This document shows positions 56,031-64,000 of a stretch of DNA of 64,000 nucleotides, piece by piece. Numbering within the stretch: position 1 is the first letter of the stretch; each line of letters opens with the position of its first letter. The notes below the pieces were generated by a model that had not been told where the DNA came from, made no database searches, and saw only the letters and a list, made by a program, of their open reading frames with translations. The DNA is from Salipiger sp. CCB-MM3. GTDB taxonomy: Bacteria; Pseudomonadota; Alphaproteobacteria; Rhodobacterales; Rhodobacteraceae. The stretch lies in assembly GCF_001687105.1 (NCBI RefSeq), contig NZ_CP014595.1, positions 2,803,001 to 2,867,000 of the forward strand, read 5' to 3'. The translations under genes were made by a program, and so were the position numbers.

Positions 56031-56058
56031 AGGGCCGGTCCTTCGGGGCCGGCCTTTT
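56031..56058 (+). terminator. Rho-independent terminator after guaB
   Basis: GGCCGGTCC-TTCG-GGGCCGGCC stem (one G-T pair) with a stable TTCG tetraloop, then TTTTT. Confidence 0.9.
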
Positions 56059-56169
56059 TCTTTGGGTGTGCTATGGCGGCGAGCGCTATCTTTCTTTCAA
56101 GCATGAAAGGGCGAGTAGGGCACGTAGGTGCTTGGGATACTATAGATCGAGAGGTAGCGCGTTTTCGCG

Positions 56170-56775
56170 TCACCGCTGGTGCTGATATTTCTGGTCGAGC
56201 CCTTCGCGCGGGCCGGACGTAAGTACCGAGACCTCGCAAGGTCCGACGTCAGCGACGGCATCCCTATGCGCATATTCAATTCGAACAGAAATTCCATGTT
56301 GGCTCGACGGTCGCGCGATCGCTCTCCAAGCGCACTCTGCGGATTGACCCCGCACTGTGACACCAGCCTCCGCCACATATGTAAGGCCATTTCCGATATG
56401 CTTGCCGACTTTCGCCAGCCCGCCGAGCTCTGACTGCAGTTGCGCGCCGACCACCCCTCTGTGGTCGATGATCTTAATGACCGTGCGGAGAATCTTGTTC
56501 CAGTTCGGCCTAGCGACCGGGATGCCATCGAGCGTCGCCCTTACCGGCTTCATGTGACTGAGTTGTGGGGGCCCGGGCGCGCTGGCGGCGACTTCGTAGA
56601 GCGCAAGGCCGTCTGGCAATGGCTTGGGCGCCGCGGCTTGAGGCGCAGATGCGCAGTTCTCGGTTTCTTGCCGCACCAGTTGTTCTACGATGGCCGCTGG
56701 TGTCACGGCTCGGCGTTGTGATTGCAGCATCCGCAGGTTGGCGAATGTCGTCTCGTCGATCGTGATCGTCGGCAT
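56170..56775 (-). CDS. SepA-like putative effector family protein
   Basis: A 201-residue protein of lower G+C than its surroundings. The N-terminal ~45 residues ('MPTITIDETTFANLRMLQSQ') resemble ribbon-helix-helix/antitoxin-like starts. After a Pro/Ala linker, a C-terminal domain reads 'LSHMKPVRATLDGIPVARPN' then WNKILRTVIKI, 'GLTYVAEAGVTVRGQSAECA' and WRAI. The S/T-H-x-K..ATLDG..P.PNWN pattern is one I associate with proteins annotated as 'T4SS effector SepA family'; that name rests on weak evidence. GGAGAG is eight bases before the ATG. Isolated, convergent with guaB, and probably acquired. Function unknown. Confidence 0.6.
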   Translation of the reverse strand: MPTITIDETTFANLRMLQSQRRAVTPAAIVEQLVRQETENCASAPQAAAPKPLPDGLALYEVAASAPGPPQLSHMKPVRATLDGIPVARPNWNKILRTVIKIIDHRGVVGAQLQSELGGLAKVGKHIGNGLTYVAEAGVTVRGQSAECAWRAIARPSSQHGISVRIEYAHRDAVADVGPCEVSVLTSGPREGLDQKYQHQR

Positions 56776-57017
56776 TTCGGCGCTCTCCGGTGCGGGCGGA
56801 AGATGCAGCATTTAATGAAATCAATTCTGAATATTCGGTAAATTGTCCGAGGCCGAGTCCGAAGCTGTGGGCGGTAGGGCGCATCGCCTCTTTCCTGCGC
56901 AGCGCCGGTTGCGCGAACTGCGATCCTGCGCCGCCCGTCTTGCTTTGGCGGAAACCCAATGGCTAGAAGCGGTTGAACGGTGCCGCGCGCGGCGCCTCTC
57001 AAGCGAAAGGCCTTGCC

Positions 57018-58241
57018 ATGTCCCTCGATCTTGTCATCTCTCAGGCGCGGCTGCAGGACGGTGCGGAGCCGGTTGATATCGGCATCGCAGAGGGAAAAAT
57101 CGCCGCCATCGCGCCGCGGATCGACAGCGATGCGCCGGTGCGCGAGGCGTGGGGCGGGCTGCTCATCCGCGGCTTTGCCGACAGCCATTTGCACCTCGAC
57201 AAGGCCTGCATCCTCGAACGCGCGGTGAACCACAGCGGCACGCTCAAGGGCGCGCTTGAGGCGGTGACCGCGGCCAAGCGCGGTTTCACCCAACAGGACG
57301 TCTACGCCCGTGGCGCGAAGGTGCTGGAGCGGGCGATCGGGCAGGGCACCACGCTCATCCGCACGCAGGTCGAGATCGACCCGGTGATCGGTCTGGCGGG
57401 GTTTCACGCAGTGCAGCAACTGGCCAAGGACTATGCCTGGGCACTCGATCTGCAGATCTGCGTGTTTCCGCAGGAAGGGCTGCTGAACTATCCCGGCACC
57501 GAAGAGTTGCTGCGCGCGGCGCTGGCGCAGGGGGCGGATCTGCTGGGCGGCTGCCCCTATACCGACAGTGACCCGCATGGGCAGATCGCGCGGATCTTCG
57601 AGATGGCGCGGGAGTTCGATGTGGATCTGGATTTCCACCTCGATTTCGACCTCGATCCCGGCTGGCGGCATCTGGACGAAGTGGCGCGCCAGACCATCGC
57701 CTTTGGCATGCAGGGGCGGGTGGCGATCGGCCATGTCACAAAGCTTTCGATGCTGCCGCCCGAGGCGCTGGCGCAGAGCGTGGCGCTGCTGCGTGAGGCG
57801 GGGATCGCCCTGACCGTGCTGCCGGCGACCGATCTCTTCATCACCGGGCGCGAGTTCGATCATGCGGTGCCGCGCGGGGTGGCGCCCGCGCATCGCTTTC
57901 ACGCGGGCGGCGTGTGCTGCACGGTGGCCACCAACAATGTGCTCAACCCGTTCACGCCCTATGGCGATTGTTCGCTGCCGCGGATGGCCAATCTCTTCGC
58001 CAATGTCGCGCAACTGGGGCAGGAGGCGGAACTGAGCGCCTGTTTCGACATGGTGAGCGGTGCGGCGTTCCGCCTGCTGGGGCGCGATCCGGCGATCCGT
58101 CTGGGCAGCGCGGCGGATCTGGTGCTGCTGCCGGGGGCGAGCCGGGCGGCGACGGTTGCCGAGATCGGGCGGCCTCTGTGGGGGATGCGCGCCGGACGGA
58201 TGAGCTTTGAGGCGCCCGCGCCGCGGCTGCTGCGGCCCTGA
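57018..58241 (+). CDS. Cytosine-deaminase-like amidohydrolase
   Basis: A 407-residue metal-dependent hydrolase. The first metal motif is 'GFADSHLHLDKACIL' (HxH, about residue 57). The Gln/His stretch 'DLDFHLDFDLDPGWRHLDEV' corresponds to the HxHxDE of CodA, and 'GRVAIGHVTKLSML' to the next His. The position of the usual catalytic Asp reads Asn in 'ATNNVLNPFTPYGDCSLPRM'. C-terminal 'RLGSAADLVLLPGASRAATV' is typical of the family. The substrate is a cyclic amide/amidine or a deaminated base; it cannot be fixed. Placed between the SepA-like gene and the rRNA methyltransferase. Confidence 0.8.
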   Translation: MSLDLVISQARLQDGAEPVDIGIAEGKIAAIAPRIDSDAPVREAWGGLLIRGFADSHLHLDKACILERAVNHSGTLKGALEAVTAAKRGFTQQDVYARGAKVLERAIGQGTTLIRTQVEIDPVIGLAGFHAVQQLAKDYAWALDLQICVFPQEGLLNYPGTEELLRAALAQGADLLGGCPYTDSDPHGQIARIFEMAREFDVDLDFHLDFDLDPGWRHLDEVARQTIAFGMQGRVAIGHVTKLSMLPPEALAQSVALLREAGIALTVLPATDLFITGREFDHAVPRGVAPAHRFHAGGVCCTVATNNVLNPFTPYGDCSLPRMANLFANVAQLGQEAELSACFDMVSGAAFRLLGRDPAIRLGSAADLVLLPGASRAATVAEIGRPLWGMRAGRMSFEAPAPRLLRP

Positions 58242-58353
58242 GCTTGGGTGTCGCGGGGCGAGCGCTGCGGGGAAAGCGCTGGACGCGCCGCGCCGGAGCC
58301 GGGTAGAGGGGCGCTGAACGGCCCAAGGCGGGCGAGGTAGAGGGGCAGGCGCC

Positions 58354-58428
58354 ATGCAGCATTCCATCACAGGGCGGGTCAGCCGGACGATCACGGGCGC
58401 GGCCCTCTGGGCGGAGCGCGCAGCATGA
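58354..58428 (+). other. Possible 24-codon reading frame coupled to RsmB-type gene
   Basis: ATG 58354 to TGA 58428 encodes a 24-residue peptide starting MQHSITGRVS. It has a GAGGGGCAGG ribosome-like site upstream and its stop overlaps the next gene's ATG (ATGA). It could be a translational leader. An 11-base direct repeat GGTAGAGGGGC lies just upstream (58301-58311 and 58337-58347). Coding status uncertain. Confidence 0.25.
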
Positions 58429-59579
58429 CCCCCGGCGCACGGCTTCAGGCCGCCGCCGAGGTGCTCGACCGGATCGCTGGCGGCATGGCGGCGGAACAGG
58501 CGCTGCTTGGCTGGTCGCGGGGCGCGCGTTACGCGGGCTCCAAGGACCGGGCGGCGGTGCGTGACCATGTCTTCGACACGCTGCGGCGCTGGCGCTCGAC
58601 CGCCGTACAGGGCGGCGGCGAGAGCGGTCGCGCGCGGCTTATAGGATTGCTGCGCCAGCAGGGGATCGCACCCGAGACATTGTTCACCGGCGACGGCCAC
58701 GCCCCCGCGCCGCTGACCGATGCCGAAACGGCGGCGGGCGCGCTGCCCGAGGGGGCCGATGCGCGCGACATGCCCGATTGGCTCGACGCTCTGCTGACCG
58801 AAAGCCTTGGCGATGAGGCGGGACCGGCTGCAGAGGCGCTGCGCGAGCGCGCTCCGGTGTTTCTGCGGGTCAACAGCCTGCGCGGGGATCTGACCGCGGC
58901 GCAGGAGGCGTTGGCCGCCGAGGGGATCGAGACCCGCCCGCATCCGCTCGCCGCAGGGGCGCTTGAGGTAATCGAAGGCGCGCGCCGCATCGCGCAGGGC
59001 CGCGCCTTTGCCGAGGGTCTGGTGGAACTGCAGGATGTGGCAAGTCAGGCGGTGGTCGAGGCGCTGCCGCTGGCGCCGGGGCAGCGGGTGCTGGATTATT
59101 GCGCCGGGGGCGGGGGCAAGGCGCTCGCCATGGCCGCCCGCACCGGCGGCGAGATCGAGGCGCATGACGCCGAGCCGCGCCGCATGTCCGATCTGCCCGC
59201 CCGCGCCGAGCGCGCCGGGGCCCGTGTGCGCCCCGTGGCCAAACCCAAGGGCAGCTACGATCTGGTGCTTTGCGACGTGCCCTGTTCCGGCAGCGGTGCG
59301 TGGCGCCGGGCGCCCGAAGGCAAATGGCGGCTGACGCCGGACCGGCTGGAGGAGTTGCAGAAGGTGCAGGCCGAGATCCTCGATATCGCCGCGCGTCTGG
59401 TGCGCCCCGGCGGGGTGCTGGCCTATGCGACCTGCTCGATGCTGGCGCCCGAGAACGGCGCGCAGATCGCGGCGTTCACGCAGCGCCACCCGGAGTGGAC
59501 GGTGACGGAGCAGCGCCAGTATCTGCCGCGCGACGGTGGCGACGGTTTTTATCACGCGCTCCTGAAACGCGCCTCCTGA
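58425..59579 (+). CDS. RsmB/NOP family RNA (cytosine-5) methyltransferase
   Basis: A 384-residue SAM-dependent methyltransferase. An N-terminal NusB-like/RNA-binding part (residues 1-130) is followed by the catalytic domain. Motif I is 'VLDYCAGGGGKALAMAA' (about residue 223), motif IV 'DVPCSGSGAWRRAPEGKW', and motif VI 'LAYATCSMLAPENGAQI' holds the nucleophilic Cys. 'VELQDVASQAVVEALPL' precedes motif I as in the family. Likely methylates an rRNA cytosine. guaB followed by this gene is a common Rhodobacterales order, here interrupted by the SepA-like gene and the amidohydrolase. Confidence 0.9.
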   Translation: MTPGARLQAAAEVLDRIAGGMAAEQALLGWSRGARYAGSKDRAAVRDHVFDTLRRWRSTAVQGGGESGRARLIGLLRQQGIAPETLFTGDGHAPAPLTDAETAAGALPEGADARDMPDWLDALLTESLGDEAGPAAEALRERAPVFLRVNSLRGDLTAAQEALAAEGIETRPHPLAAGALEVIEGARRIAQGRAFAEGLVELQDVASQAVVEALPLAPGQRVLDYCAGGGGKALAMAARTGGEIEAHDAEPRRMSDLPARAERAGARVRPVAKPKGSYDLVLCDVPCSGSGAWRRAPEGKWRLTPDRLEELQKVQAEILDIAARLVRPGGVLAYATCSMLAPENGAQIAAFTQRHPEWTVTEQRQYLPRDGGDGFYHALLKRAS

Positions 59580-59657
59580 AGCACCTCTTCTGAAGCGCCG
59601 CTCGTGAAGCGTAATCTTGCCGCTCCATCCGCTGCCTGACGTCATGTCACGGCGCGG

Positions 59658-59672
59658 TTAACCTTTGGTTAA
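59658..59672 (+). promoter_or_regulatory. CtrA binding site in the cckA promoter
   Basis: TTAA-CCTTTGG-TTAA, a perfect TTAA-N7-TTAA full site, 53 bases before the cckA GTG. In alphaproteobacteria this is the recognition sequence of phosphorylated CtrA. The GGTTAACC core gives extra symmetry. Function inferred from consensus and position. Confidence 0.75.
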
Positions 59673-59724
59673 TCCTGCATGTGCCACATGAAGACGTGAT
59701 GCTTGTCGCGGGAATGGAGGCAGT

Positions 59725-62049
59725 GTGACGCAATCAGAGGCCTATGAGGCGAAAGGGCTGCCGCGGCAGCTGCGCGAGATGGTTCCGGGTCTCGTTTTGG
59801 CGGCGGCCGGTCTGGGCTGTGTCGCCGCGGCGGCCTTGCTGCCGCCGCCCGGCGATATGGCCAGCGCCGAGATGGAGCTTGCGCTTTTTGCCGCGGGCGG
59901 CGCGTTCTTTGCGCTGGCGGGGCTTCTGACGCTGCGGCGCGGTCTGGGGCGGCGCCGCGCCGGGCGCGATGTGGCGGCGCTCGAAGGCCTTATCGAGGTG
60001 GACCCGGTGCCGGCGCTGCTCTCGGGCAGCGGCGGGCGCGTGAGCTATGCCAACCGCGCGGCGCGCGCTGGCTTGGGCGCGGGGCCGGGTGACCGGGTCG
60101 AGGCGGTGCTGGCGCCGCTACTTCCTGACGCTGCGGCGCTGATCCAGCGGCTCTTGCTGCGCGCCGATGGCGAGGGCGGGGCGAGCGAGGATGTGGTGTC
60201 CTCTGCGGGGCGCTACCGGGTCACTTTGATCGAAACCGCGGGCACGGCCTGCTGGCGGCTCGAACGTCTGCCGCCGCGGCCCTTGGCCGATCCGGCGGTG
60301 CCGCCGCGCCTCCATAGCCCCGAAACGCCGGTGCTGACCGTGGGGCGCAGCGGCGCGGTGCTCTATATGAACGCGCCCGCGCGGCGCCTGTTGGGCCGCC
60401 GTATCAAGCGGCTCGACGAGGTGCTCGAGGCCGCGCCCCGCTCGGGCATGGTGCAGCAGGTGGTCACCGCGGAAGGGCCGGAGAGTTTCGAGATCCATAT
60501 CGCCGATGCGGGCGTGGGGCGGCAGGAAATCACCCTGCAGCGGCTGCCGGACACCAGCGGCGCAGCGGTGCGCGACGGCGTTGACGAGCTGCCTGTGCCG
60601 CTGCTGCGGCTGCGCCCCGACGGGCTGATCCTGCGCGCCAACCCCGAGGCCTGCCGCATGCTCGAAGTCACCAGCGCCGATGGCAGCCGGATCGGCGAGC
60701 ATATGGAGGGGCTTGGCCGCGCGATCACCGACTGGTTGGTGGATGCCGCCGCGGGCCGTGGCCTGCACCGCTCGGAGTTCCTGCGGCTGGTGCGCCCGGA
60801 CCGCGAGGTGTTCGTGCAGGTCACGCTCAACCGTGTGATGGAGGGCGGGCGCGCCGAGCTTGTCGCAGTGCTGAACGACGCCACCGAGCTCAAGACGCTC
60901 GAGGCGCAATTCGTCCAGAGCCAGAAGATGCAGGCGATCGGCCAGTTGGCCGGAGGCGTCGCGCATGATTTCAACAACCTGCTGACCGCCATCTCGGGCC
61001 ATTGCGACCTGCTGCTGCTGCGCCATGATCAGGGCGATGCCGATTATGCCGACCTCATGCAGATCAACCAGAACGCCAACCGCGCGGCGGCGCTGGTCGG
61101 ACAGTTGCTGGCCTTCTCGCGCAAGCAGACGCTCAGCGCCGAAAAGCTCGACCTGCGCGACACGCTGTCGGACCTTACCCATCTGCTCAACCGGCTGGTG
61201 GGGGAGCGGGTCAATCTGACCCTGCGCCACGATCCGGTGCTGCCGCCGATCCGCGGCGACCGCCGCCAGCTCGAGCAGGTGATGATGAACCTCGTGGTCA
61301 ACGCCCGCGACGCCATGCCCGAGGGCGGCGAGATCACCATCGAGACCGAGCGTTGCGTGCTGCACGACCCGCTGCAGCGCGACCGCGCGCGGGTCGAGCC
61401 GGGGGCCTATGCCTGCGTGAAGGTGGTCGATCAGGGCGTCGGAATCCCGCAGGACAAGCTGCAGAAAGTCTTTGAGCCCTTCTTCACCACCAAGCGCACG
61501 GGCGAGGGCACGGGGCTTGGCCTGTCGACGGTCTATGGCATCGTCAAACAGACCGGCGGCTTCATCTTTGTCGACAGCGTGATGGGCGAGGGCAGCTGTT
61601 TCACGCTGCTCTTCCCAGCCCATGAGCAGGCCGCCGAGGTGGAAGCGGTGAGGCCCGAGGAGAGCGCCAGTTCAGCGCCGCGCGACGGCAGCACCGTGCT
61701 GCTGGTCGAGGATGAAGCGCCGGTGCGCGCCTTTGCGGGCCGGGCGCTGCGGCTGCGGGGCTTTGAGGTGATCGAGGCCGAGACCGCCGAGGAGGCGCTG
61801 GAGATCCTTGGCGATGCGAAATTGCATGTGGATGTCTTTGTCACCGATGTGGTGATGCCGGGGCTCGACGGGCCCAGTTGGGTGCGCCGGGCGCTGGTCG
61901 ATAGACCGGGGACGCGGGTGGTTTTCGTGTCGGGCTATGCCGAGGAAGCGCTCGACAAAAGCCGGATCGAAGTGCCCAATTCGGTGTTCCTGCCCAAGCC
62001 GTTTTCGCTCAGCGATCTCACCGAGACGGTGCAGCGGCAGCTGGCCTGA
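59725..62049 (+). CDS. cckA: Cell cycle histidine kinase CckA (hybrid, GTA regulator)
   Basis: A 774-residue hybrid kinase. Two N-terminal transmembrane segments (about residues 20-40 and 50-70) are followed by PAS-like modules (about 90-390), a HisKA domain with the H-box '[20 protein letters not shown]' (His414), the '[20 protein letters not shown]' helix, and an HATPase domain ('[16 protein letters not shown]', '[18 protein letters not shown]'). A C-terminal receiver has Asp708 in '[15 protein letters not shown]'. This order and H-box are those of CckA, which feeds phosphate through ChpT to CtrA. In Rhodobacterales the pathway controls GTA production, release and recipient competence, and motility. 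GTG start with GGAGG upstream. Confidence 0.92.
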   Translation: MTQSEAYEAKGLPRQLREMVPGLVLAAAGLGCVAAAALLPPPGDMASAEMELALFAAGGAFFALAGLLTLRRGLGRRRAGRDVAALEGLIEVDPVPALLSGSGGRVSYANRAARAGLGAGPGDRVEAVLAPLLPDAAALIQRLLLRADGEGGASEDVVSSAGRYRVTLIETAGTACWRLERLPPRPLADPAVPPRLHSPETPVLTVGRSGAVLYMNAPARRLLGRRIKRLDEVLEAAPRSGMVQQVVTAEGPESFEIHIADAGVGRQEITLQRLPDTSGAAVRDGVDELPVPLLRLRPDGLILRANPEACRMLEVTSADGSRIGEHMEGLGRAITDWLVDAAAGRGLHRSEFLRLVRPDREVFVQVTLNRVMEGGRAELVAVLNDATELKTLEAQFVQSQKMQAIGQLAGGVAHDFNNLLTAISGHCDLLLLRHDQGDADYADLMQINQNANRAAALVGQLLAFSRKQTLSAEKLDLRDTLSDLTHLLNRLVGERVNLTLRHDPVLPPIRGDRRQLEQVMMNLVVNARDAMPEGGEITIETERCVLHDPLQRDRARVEPGAYACVKVVDQGVGIPQDKLQKVFEPFFTTKRTGEGTGLGLSTVYGIVKQTGGFIFVDSVMGEGSCFTLLFPAHEQAAEVEAVRPEESASSAPRDGSTVLLVEDEAPVRAFAGRALRLRGFEVIEAETAEEALEILGDAKLHVDVFVTDVVMPGLDGPSWVRRALVDRPGTRVVFVSGYAEEALDKSRIEVPNSVFLPKPFSLSDLTETVQRQLA

Positions 62050-62058
62050 GCGGCGGGT

Positions 62059-62652
62059 TCAGCCAGCCCGTTCCCAAAGCTCGAAATCCGCCGCGCATTT
62101 GCGGCGCAGCTTGGCTTCGATCTCGGGAGACAGCGCCAGATCGGCTCGCGGCGAGACATTCTCGCGCGGCAGATCCAGTGTTAGGCCGAGACGCTCTTCC
62201 AGAAAGCCGGTGATCACCGCTTGGTTCTCGTAGCGGAACAGATGCGTGACGTTGGTGCCATTGGGCCGAGGCTCGACGAATTTCGCCTGACTGCCGACAT
62301 TGGCGAAGGGCGGACGCTCGCCGCGGGTATAGGCGTCGACGAAATCATCGAAGCTGAGGCCGCGGGTCGAGGTGGGCTTGCCCTCCAGAAACCCGCGCTG
62401 GCGATAGCGATACCACGAGCCGAGCCAGGACACCGGCTCGCGCACCACGGCCATAAGCTCCATATGCTCCACGCCCATCTTCTCGAACATCGGCCGGAAA
62501 AAGCGGTTGTAGCGGTAGACCGGCGCGTGTTTCAGCTCGGGCGGGTCGAGCACCGCCATCGACGCATGTGGCCCCAGCGCCGCCTCATAGGCGGAGGTTC
62601 CCGTCTTTGGCACCGCCAGCAGCACCAGCCGCGCCTTCCAGAACACCAGCAT
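62059..62652 (-). CDS. Sulfotransferase-like protein
   Basis: A 197-residue protein: 'VFWKARLVLLAVPKTGTSAY' supplies the 5'-phosphosulfate loop (PKTGTS) and 'ELMAVVREPVSWLGSWYRYR' the 3'-phosphate (R-EP-SW) motif of sulfotransferases. The remainder ('FEPRPNGTNVTHLFRYEN'-like text near the middle) is compact, shorter than most PAPS sulfotransferases. Family members are sometimes annotated differently in databases, so substrate and even activity are uncertain. Convergent with cckA, ten bases apart. Confidence 0.75.
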   Translation of the reverse strand: MLVFWKARLVLLAVPKTGTSAYEAALGPHASMAVLDPPELKHAPVYRYNRFFRPMFEKMGVEHMELMAVVREPVSWLGSWYRYRQRGFLEGKPTSTRGLSFDDFVDAYTRGERPPFANVGSQAKFVEPRPNGTNVTHLFRYENQAVITGFLEERLGLTLDLPRENVSPRADLALSPEIEAKLRRKCAADFELWERAG

Positions 62653-62766
62653 TCCCGTCCCCAGCTTTGTCTTTTTGCCGATAAACTACTCTTTAACCAT
62701 GTTTCGCAAGACTTACGTGAGTTCGCGCTTGAAATGTTCTCTTTTTGGTCCCATAACGGCGAGTAA

Positions 62767-62781
62767 GAACAAGAGGCGAAC
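62767..62781 (-). promoter_or_regulatory. LexA (SOS) box upstream of recA
   Basis: GAAC-AAGAGGC-GAAC, the exact complement of the alphaproteobacterial SOS box GTTC-N7-GTTC, 51 bases before the recA ATG. A degenerate second site GTTC-TCTTTTT-GGTC lies at 62737-62751. Confidence 0.8.
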
Positions 62782-62832
62782 AAAAGCAGCGATTGCCGCC
62801 CCGGACGCGGTGTGAAATAAGGATCGGAAATC

Positions 62833-63900
62833 ATGGCAACGGCAGATCTTCTGACTATGGACAGCAAGCGCAACGCGGACAGGCAAAAGGCACTCGACTC
62901 GGCGCTGGCCCAGATCGAGCGGCAATTCGGCAAGGGCTCGATCATGAAGCTGGGCGGCGACAACGCCCTGCGCGACATCGAGGCAACCTCCACCGGCTCG
63001 CTGGGGCTCGACATCGCCCTCGGCATTGGCGGCCTGCCCAAGGGCCGGATCATCGAGATCTATGGCCCCGAAAGCTCGGGCAAGACCACGCTCACCCTGC
63101 ATGCGGTGGCCGAGGAACAGAAAAAGGGCGGCGTTGCGGCCTTTGTCGACGCGGAACACGCGCTCGACCCGCAATACGCCAAGAAACTGGGCGTCGATCT
63201 TGACGAGCTGCTGATCTCGCAGCCCGACACCGGCGAACAGGCACTGGAAATTACCGACACGCTGGTGCGCTCGGGCGCGGTCAGCCTCGTGGTGGTCGAC
63301 TCCGTCGCCGCGCTGACCCCCAAGAGCGAGCTTGAGGGCGACATGGGCGACAGCTCTGTCGGCGTGCACGCCCGCCTGATGAGCCAGGCGATGCGCAAGC
63401 TCACCGGCTCGATCGCGCGCAGCAACTGCATGGTGATCTTCATCAACCAGATCCGGATGAAGATCGGCGTGATGTTCGGCTCGCCCGAAACCACCACCGG
63501 CGGCAACGCGCTGAAGTTCTACAGCTCGGTGCGCCTCGATATCCGCCGCATCGGCTCGATCAAGGACCGGGACGAAGTGGTCGGCAACGCCACCCGCGTC
63601 AAAGTGGTGAAGAACAAGGTCGCGCCGCCGTTCAAACAGGTCGAGTTCGACATCATGTACGGCGAAGGCATCTCGAAAACCGGCGAACTGCTGGACCTTG
63701 GGGTCAAGGCCGGCGTGGTCGACAAATCCGGCGCCTGGTATTCCTACGGTGACGAGCGCATCGGTCAGGGGCGTGAAAACGCCAAGAACTACCTGAAGGA
63801 AAACACCCAGATCGCCACCGAGATTGAGGATAAGATCCGCGCGGCGCATGGGCTCGAGTTCAACGGCGGCGACGGCGACGACGCGGTCACCGAGGACTGA
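62833..63900 (+). CDS. recA: Recombinase A
   Basis: A 355-residue RecA, full length. Walker A '[20 protein letters not shown]' (about residues 74-93), '[20 protein letters not shown]', Walker B-like '[20 protein letters not shown]', loop L1/L2 region '[20 protein letters not shown]' then GNALKFYSS. The C-terminal tail is acidic. Catalyses homologous pairing and LexA self-cleavage. In GTA biology it is required for recipients to integrate delivered DNA. ATG 62833 follows AAGGATCGG. Controlled by the SOS box upstream. Confidence 0.98.
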   Translation: MATADLLTMDSKRNADRQKALDSALAQIERQFGKGSIMKLGGDNALRDIEATSTGSLGLDIALGIGGLPKGRIIEIYGPESSGKTTLTLHAVAEEQKKGGVAAFVDAEHALDPQYAKKLGVDLDELLISQPDTGEQALEITDTLVRSGAVSLVVVDSVAALTPKSELEGDMGDSSVGVHARLMSQAMRKLTGSIARSNCMVIFINQIRMKIGVMFGSPETTTGGNALKFYSSVRLDIRRIGSIKDRDEVVGNATRVKVVKNKVAPPFKQVEFDIMYGEGISKTGELLDLGVKAGVVDKSGAWYSYGDERIGQGRENAKNYLKENTQIATEIEDKIRAAHGLEFNGGDGDDAVTED

Positions 63901-63977
63901 GGCGCGGACCACTGGTGCTGACCGCCAGTGGGGACCGCCAACGGACCTCTGGCGCGGCACCGTAGGTGCGGTCGCGA

Positions 63978-64000
63978 CATGCGTATTTGAAAAGAGAAGA
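63978..64000. repeat. Dispersed GCGTATTT...AGAGAAGA element, cut by window end
   Basis: ATGCGTATTTGAAAAGAGAAGA at the last bases: left arm of the family at 21948 and 50042; the rest lies outside the window. Confidence 0.7.

Noticed and set aside
56703..59645. Very long open frame on the minus strand (about 980 codons) across the amidohydrolase and methyltransferase genes
   Set aside because: It is antisense to two well-supported genes, rich in Arg/His/Gly as expected from G+C-rich complementary strand, and has no family likeness.
63909..63931. Inverted repeat CCACTGG/CCAGTGG after recA as a terminator
   Set aside because: The stem is only 7 bp with no T-run; not convincing as a Rho-independent terminator.

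Overview
The window is chromosomal DNA of very high G+C content from an alphaproteobacterium of the order Rhodobacterales, most likely a marine Roseobacter-group member. The evidence is a complete RcGTA-type gene transfer agent (GTA) structural cluster, a CckA hybrid kinase with the '[13 protein letters not shown]' H-box, a GTTC-N7-GTTC type LexA box at recA, a pyruvate dehydrogenase E1-beta with its own lipoyl domain, and dispersed intergenic repeats (GCGTATTT...AGAGAAGAAG). No tRNA, rRNA, CRISPR array or insertion sequence was seen. Genus cannot be fixed from the sequence alone.

Layout. 1-2659: 3' part of an iron-uptake-like unit (di-heme oxidoreductase fragment, imelysin, DUF1513). 2804-4976: DUF3422 membrane protein and a glycosyltransferase-like protein. 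5070-7491: fabF and mltG, closed by a strong terminator. 7794-15317 (minus): an envelope/ribosome operon rsmA-pdxA-surA-lptD-lptG-lptF written in reverse, with stop/start overlaps at several junctions. 15459-18627 (plus): pepA, holC, a 510-bp AT-rich non-coding stretch and a Crp/Fnr regulator. 18631-24973: aspartic protease, MarC, ABC-F ATPase, ndk, DUF4112, Pmp3, a TfoX C-terminal-domain protein and an aminotransferase.

25087-43391 is the centre of the window: the GTA head-tail cluster g1-g15 (small and large terminase, portal, g3.5, protease, capsid, connectors, tail tube, chaperones, tape measure, distal tail, hub, peptidase, megatron). All genes look intact. The cluster is cut in two by a complete four-gene ABC importer (27178-31114) lying between large terminase g2 and portal g3. 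A short leader unit (promoter-like sequence, 11-codon reading frame, Rho-independent terminator, second hairpin) precedes g1. cysE follows g15.

43527-64000 returns to core genes: cysE, an MFS exporter, pdhA-pdhB-pdhC, ftsB/divIC, pgk, two tandem cyclophilins, a GNAT-like protein and guaB. A small accessory patch follows (SepA-like protein, cytosine-deaminase-like amidohydrolase), then an RsmB-type rRNA methyltransferase, cckA with a perfect TTAA-N7-TTAA CtrA site, a sulfotransferase-like gene and recA with a perfect LexA box.

How it works together: the GTA packages host DNA into small tailed particles. The CckA-ChpT-CtrA phosphorelay is the known upstream regulator of GTA production and release in Rhodobacterales, and RecA is needed in recipients to recombine the delivered DNA. 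The structural operon, the top kinase and the recipient recombinase therefore sit within 40 kb. The least conventional points are the ABC-transporter interruption of the GTA operon, the attenuator-like GTA leader, and two families of structured intergenic repeats.
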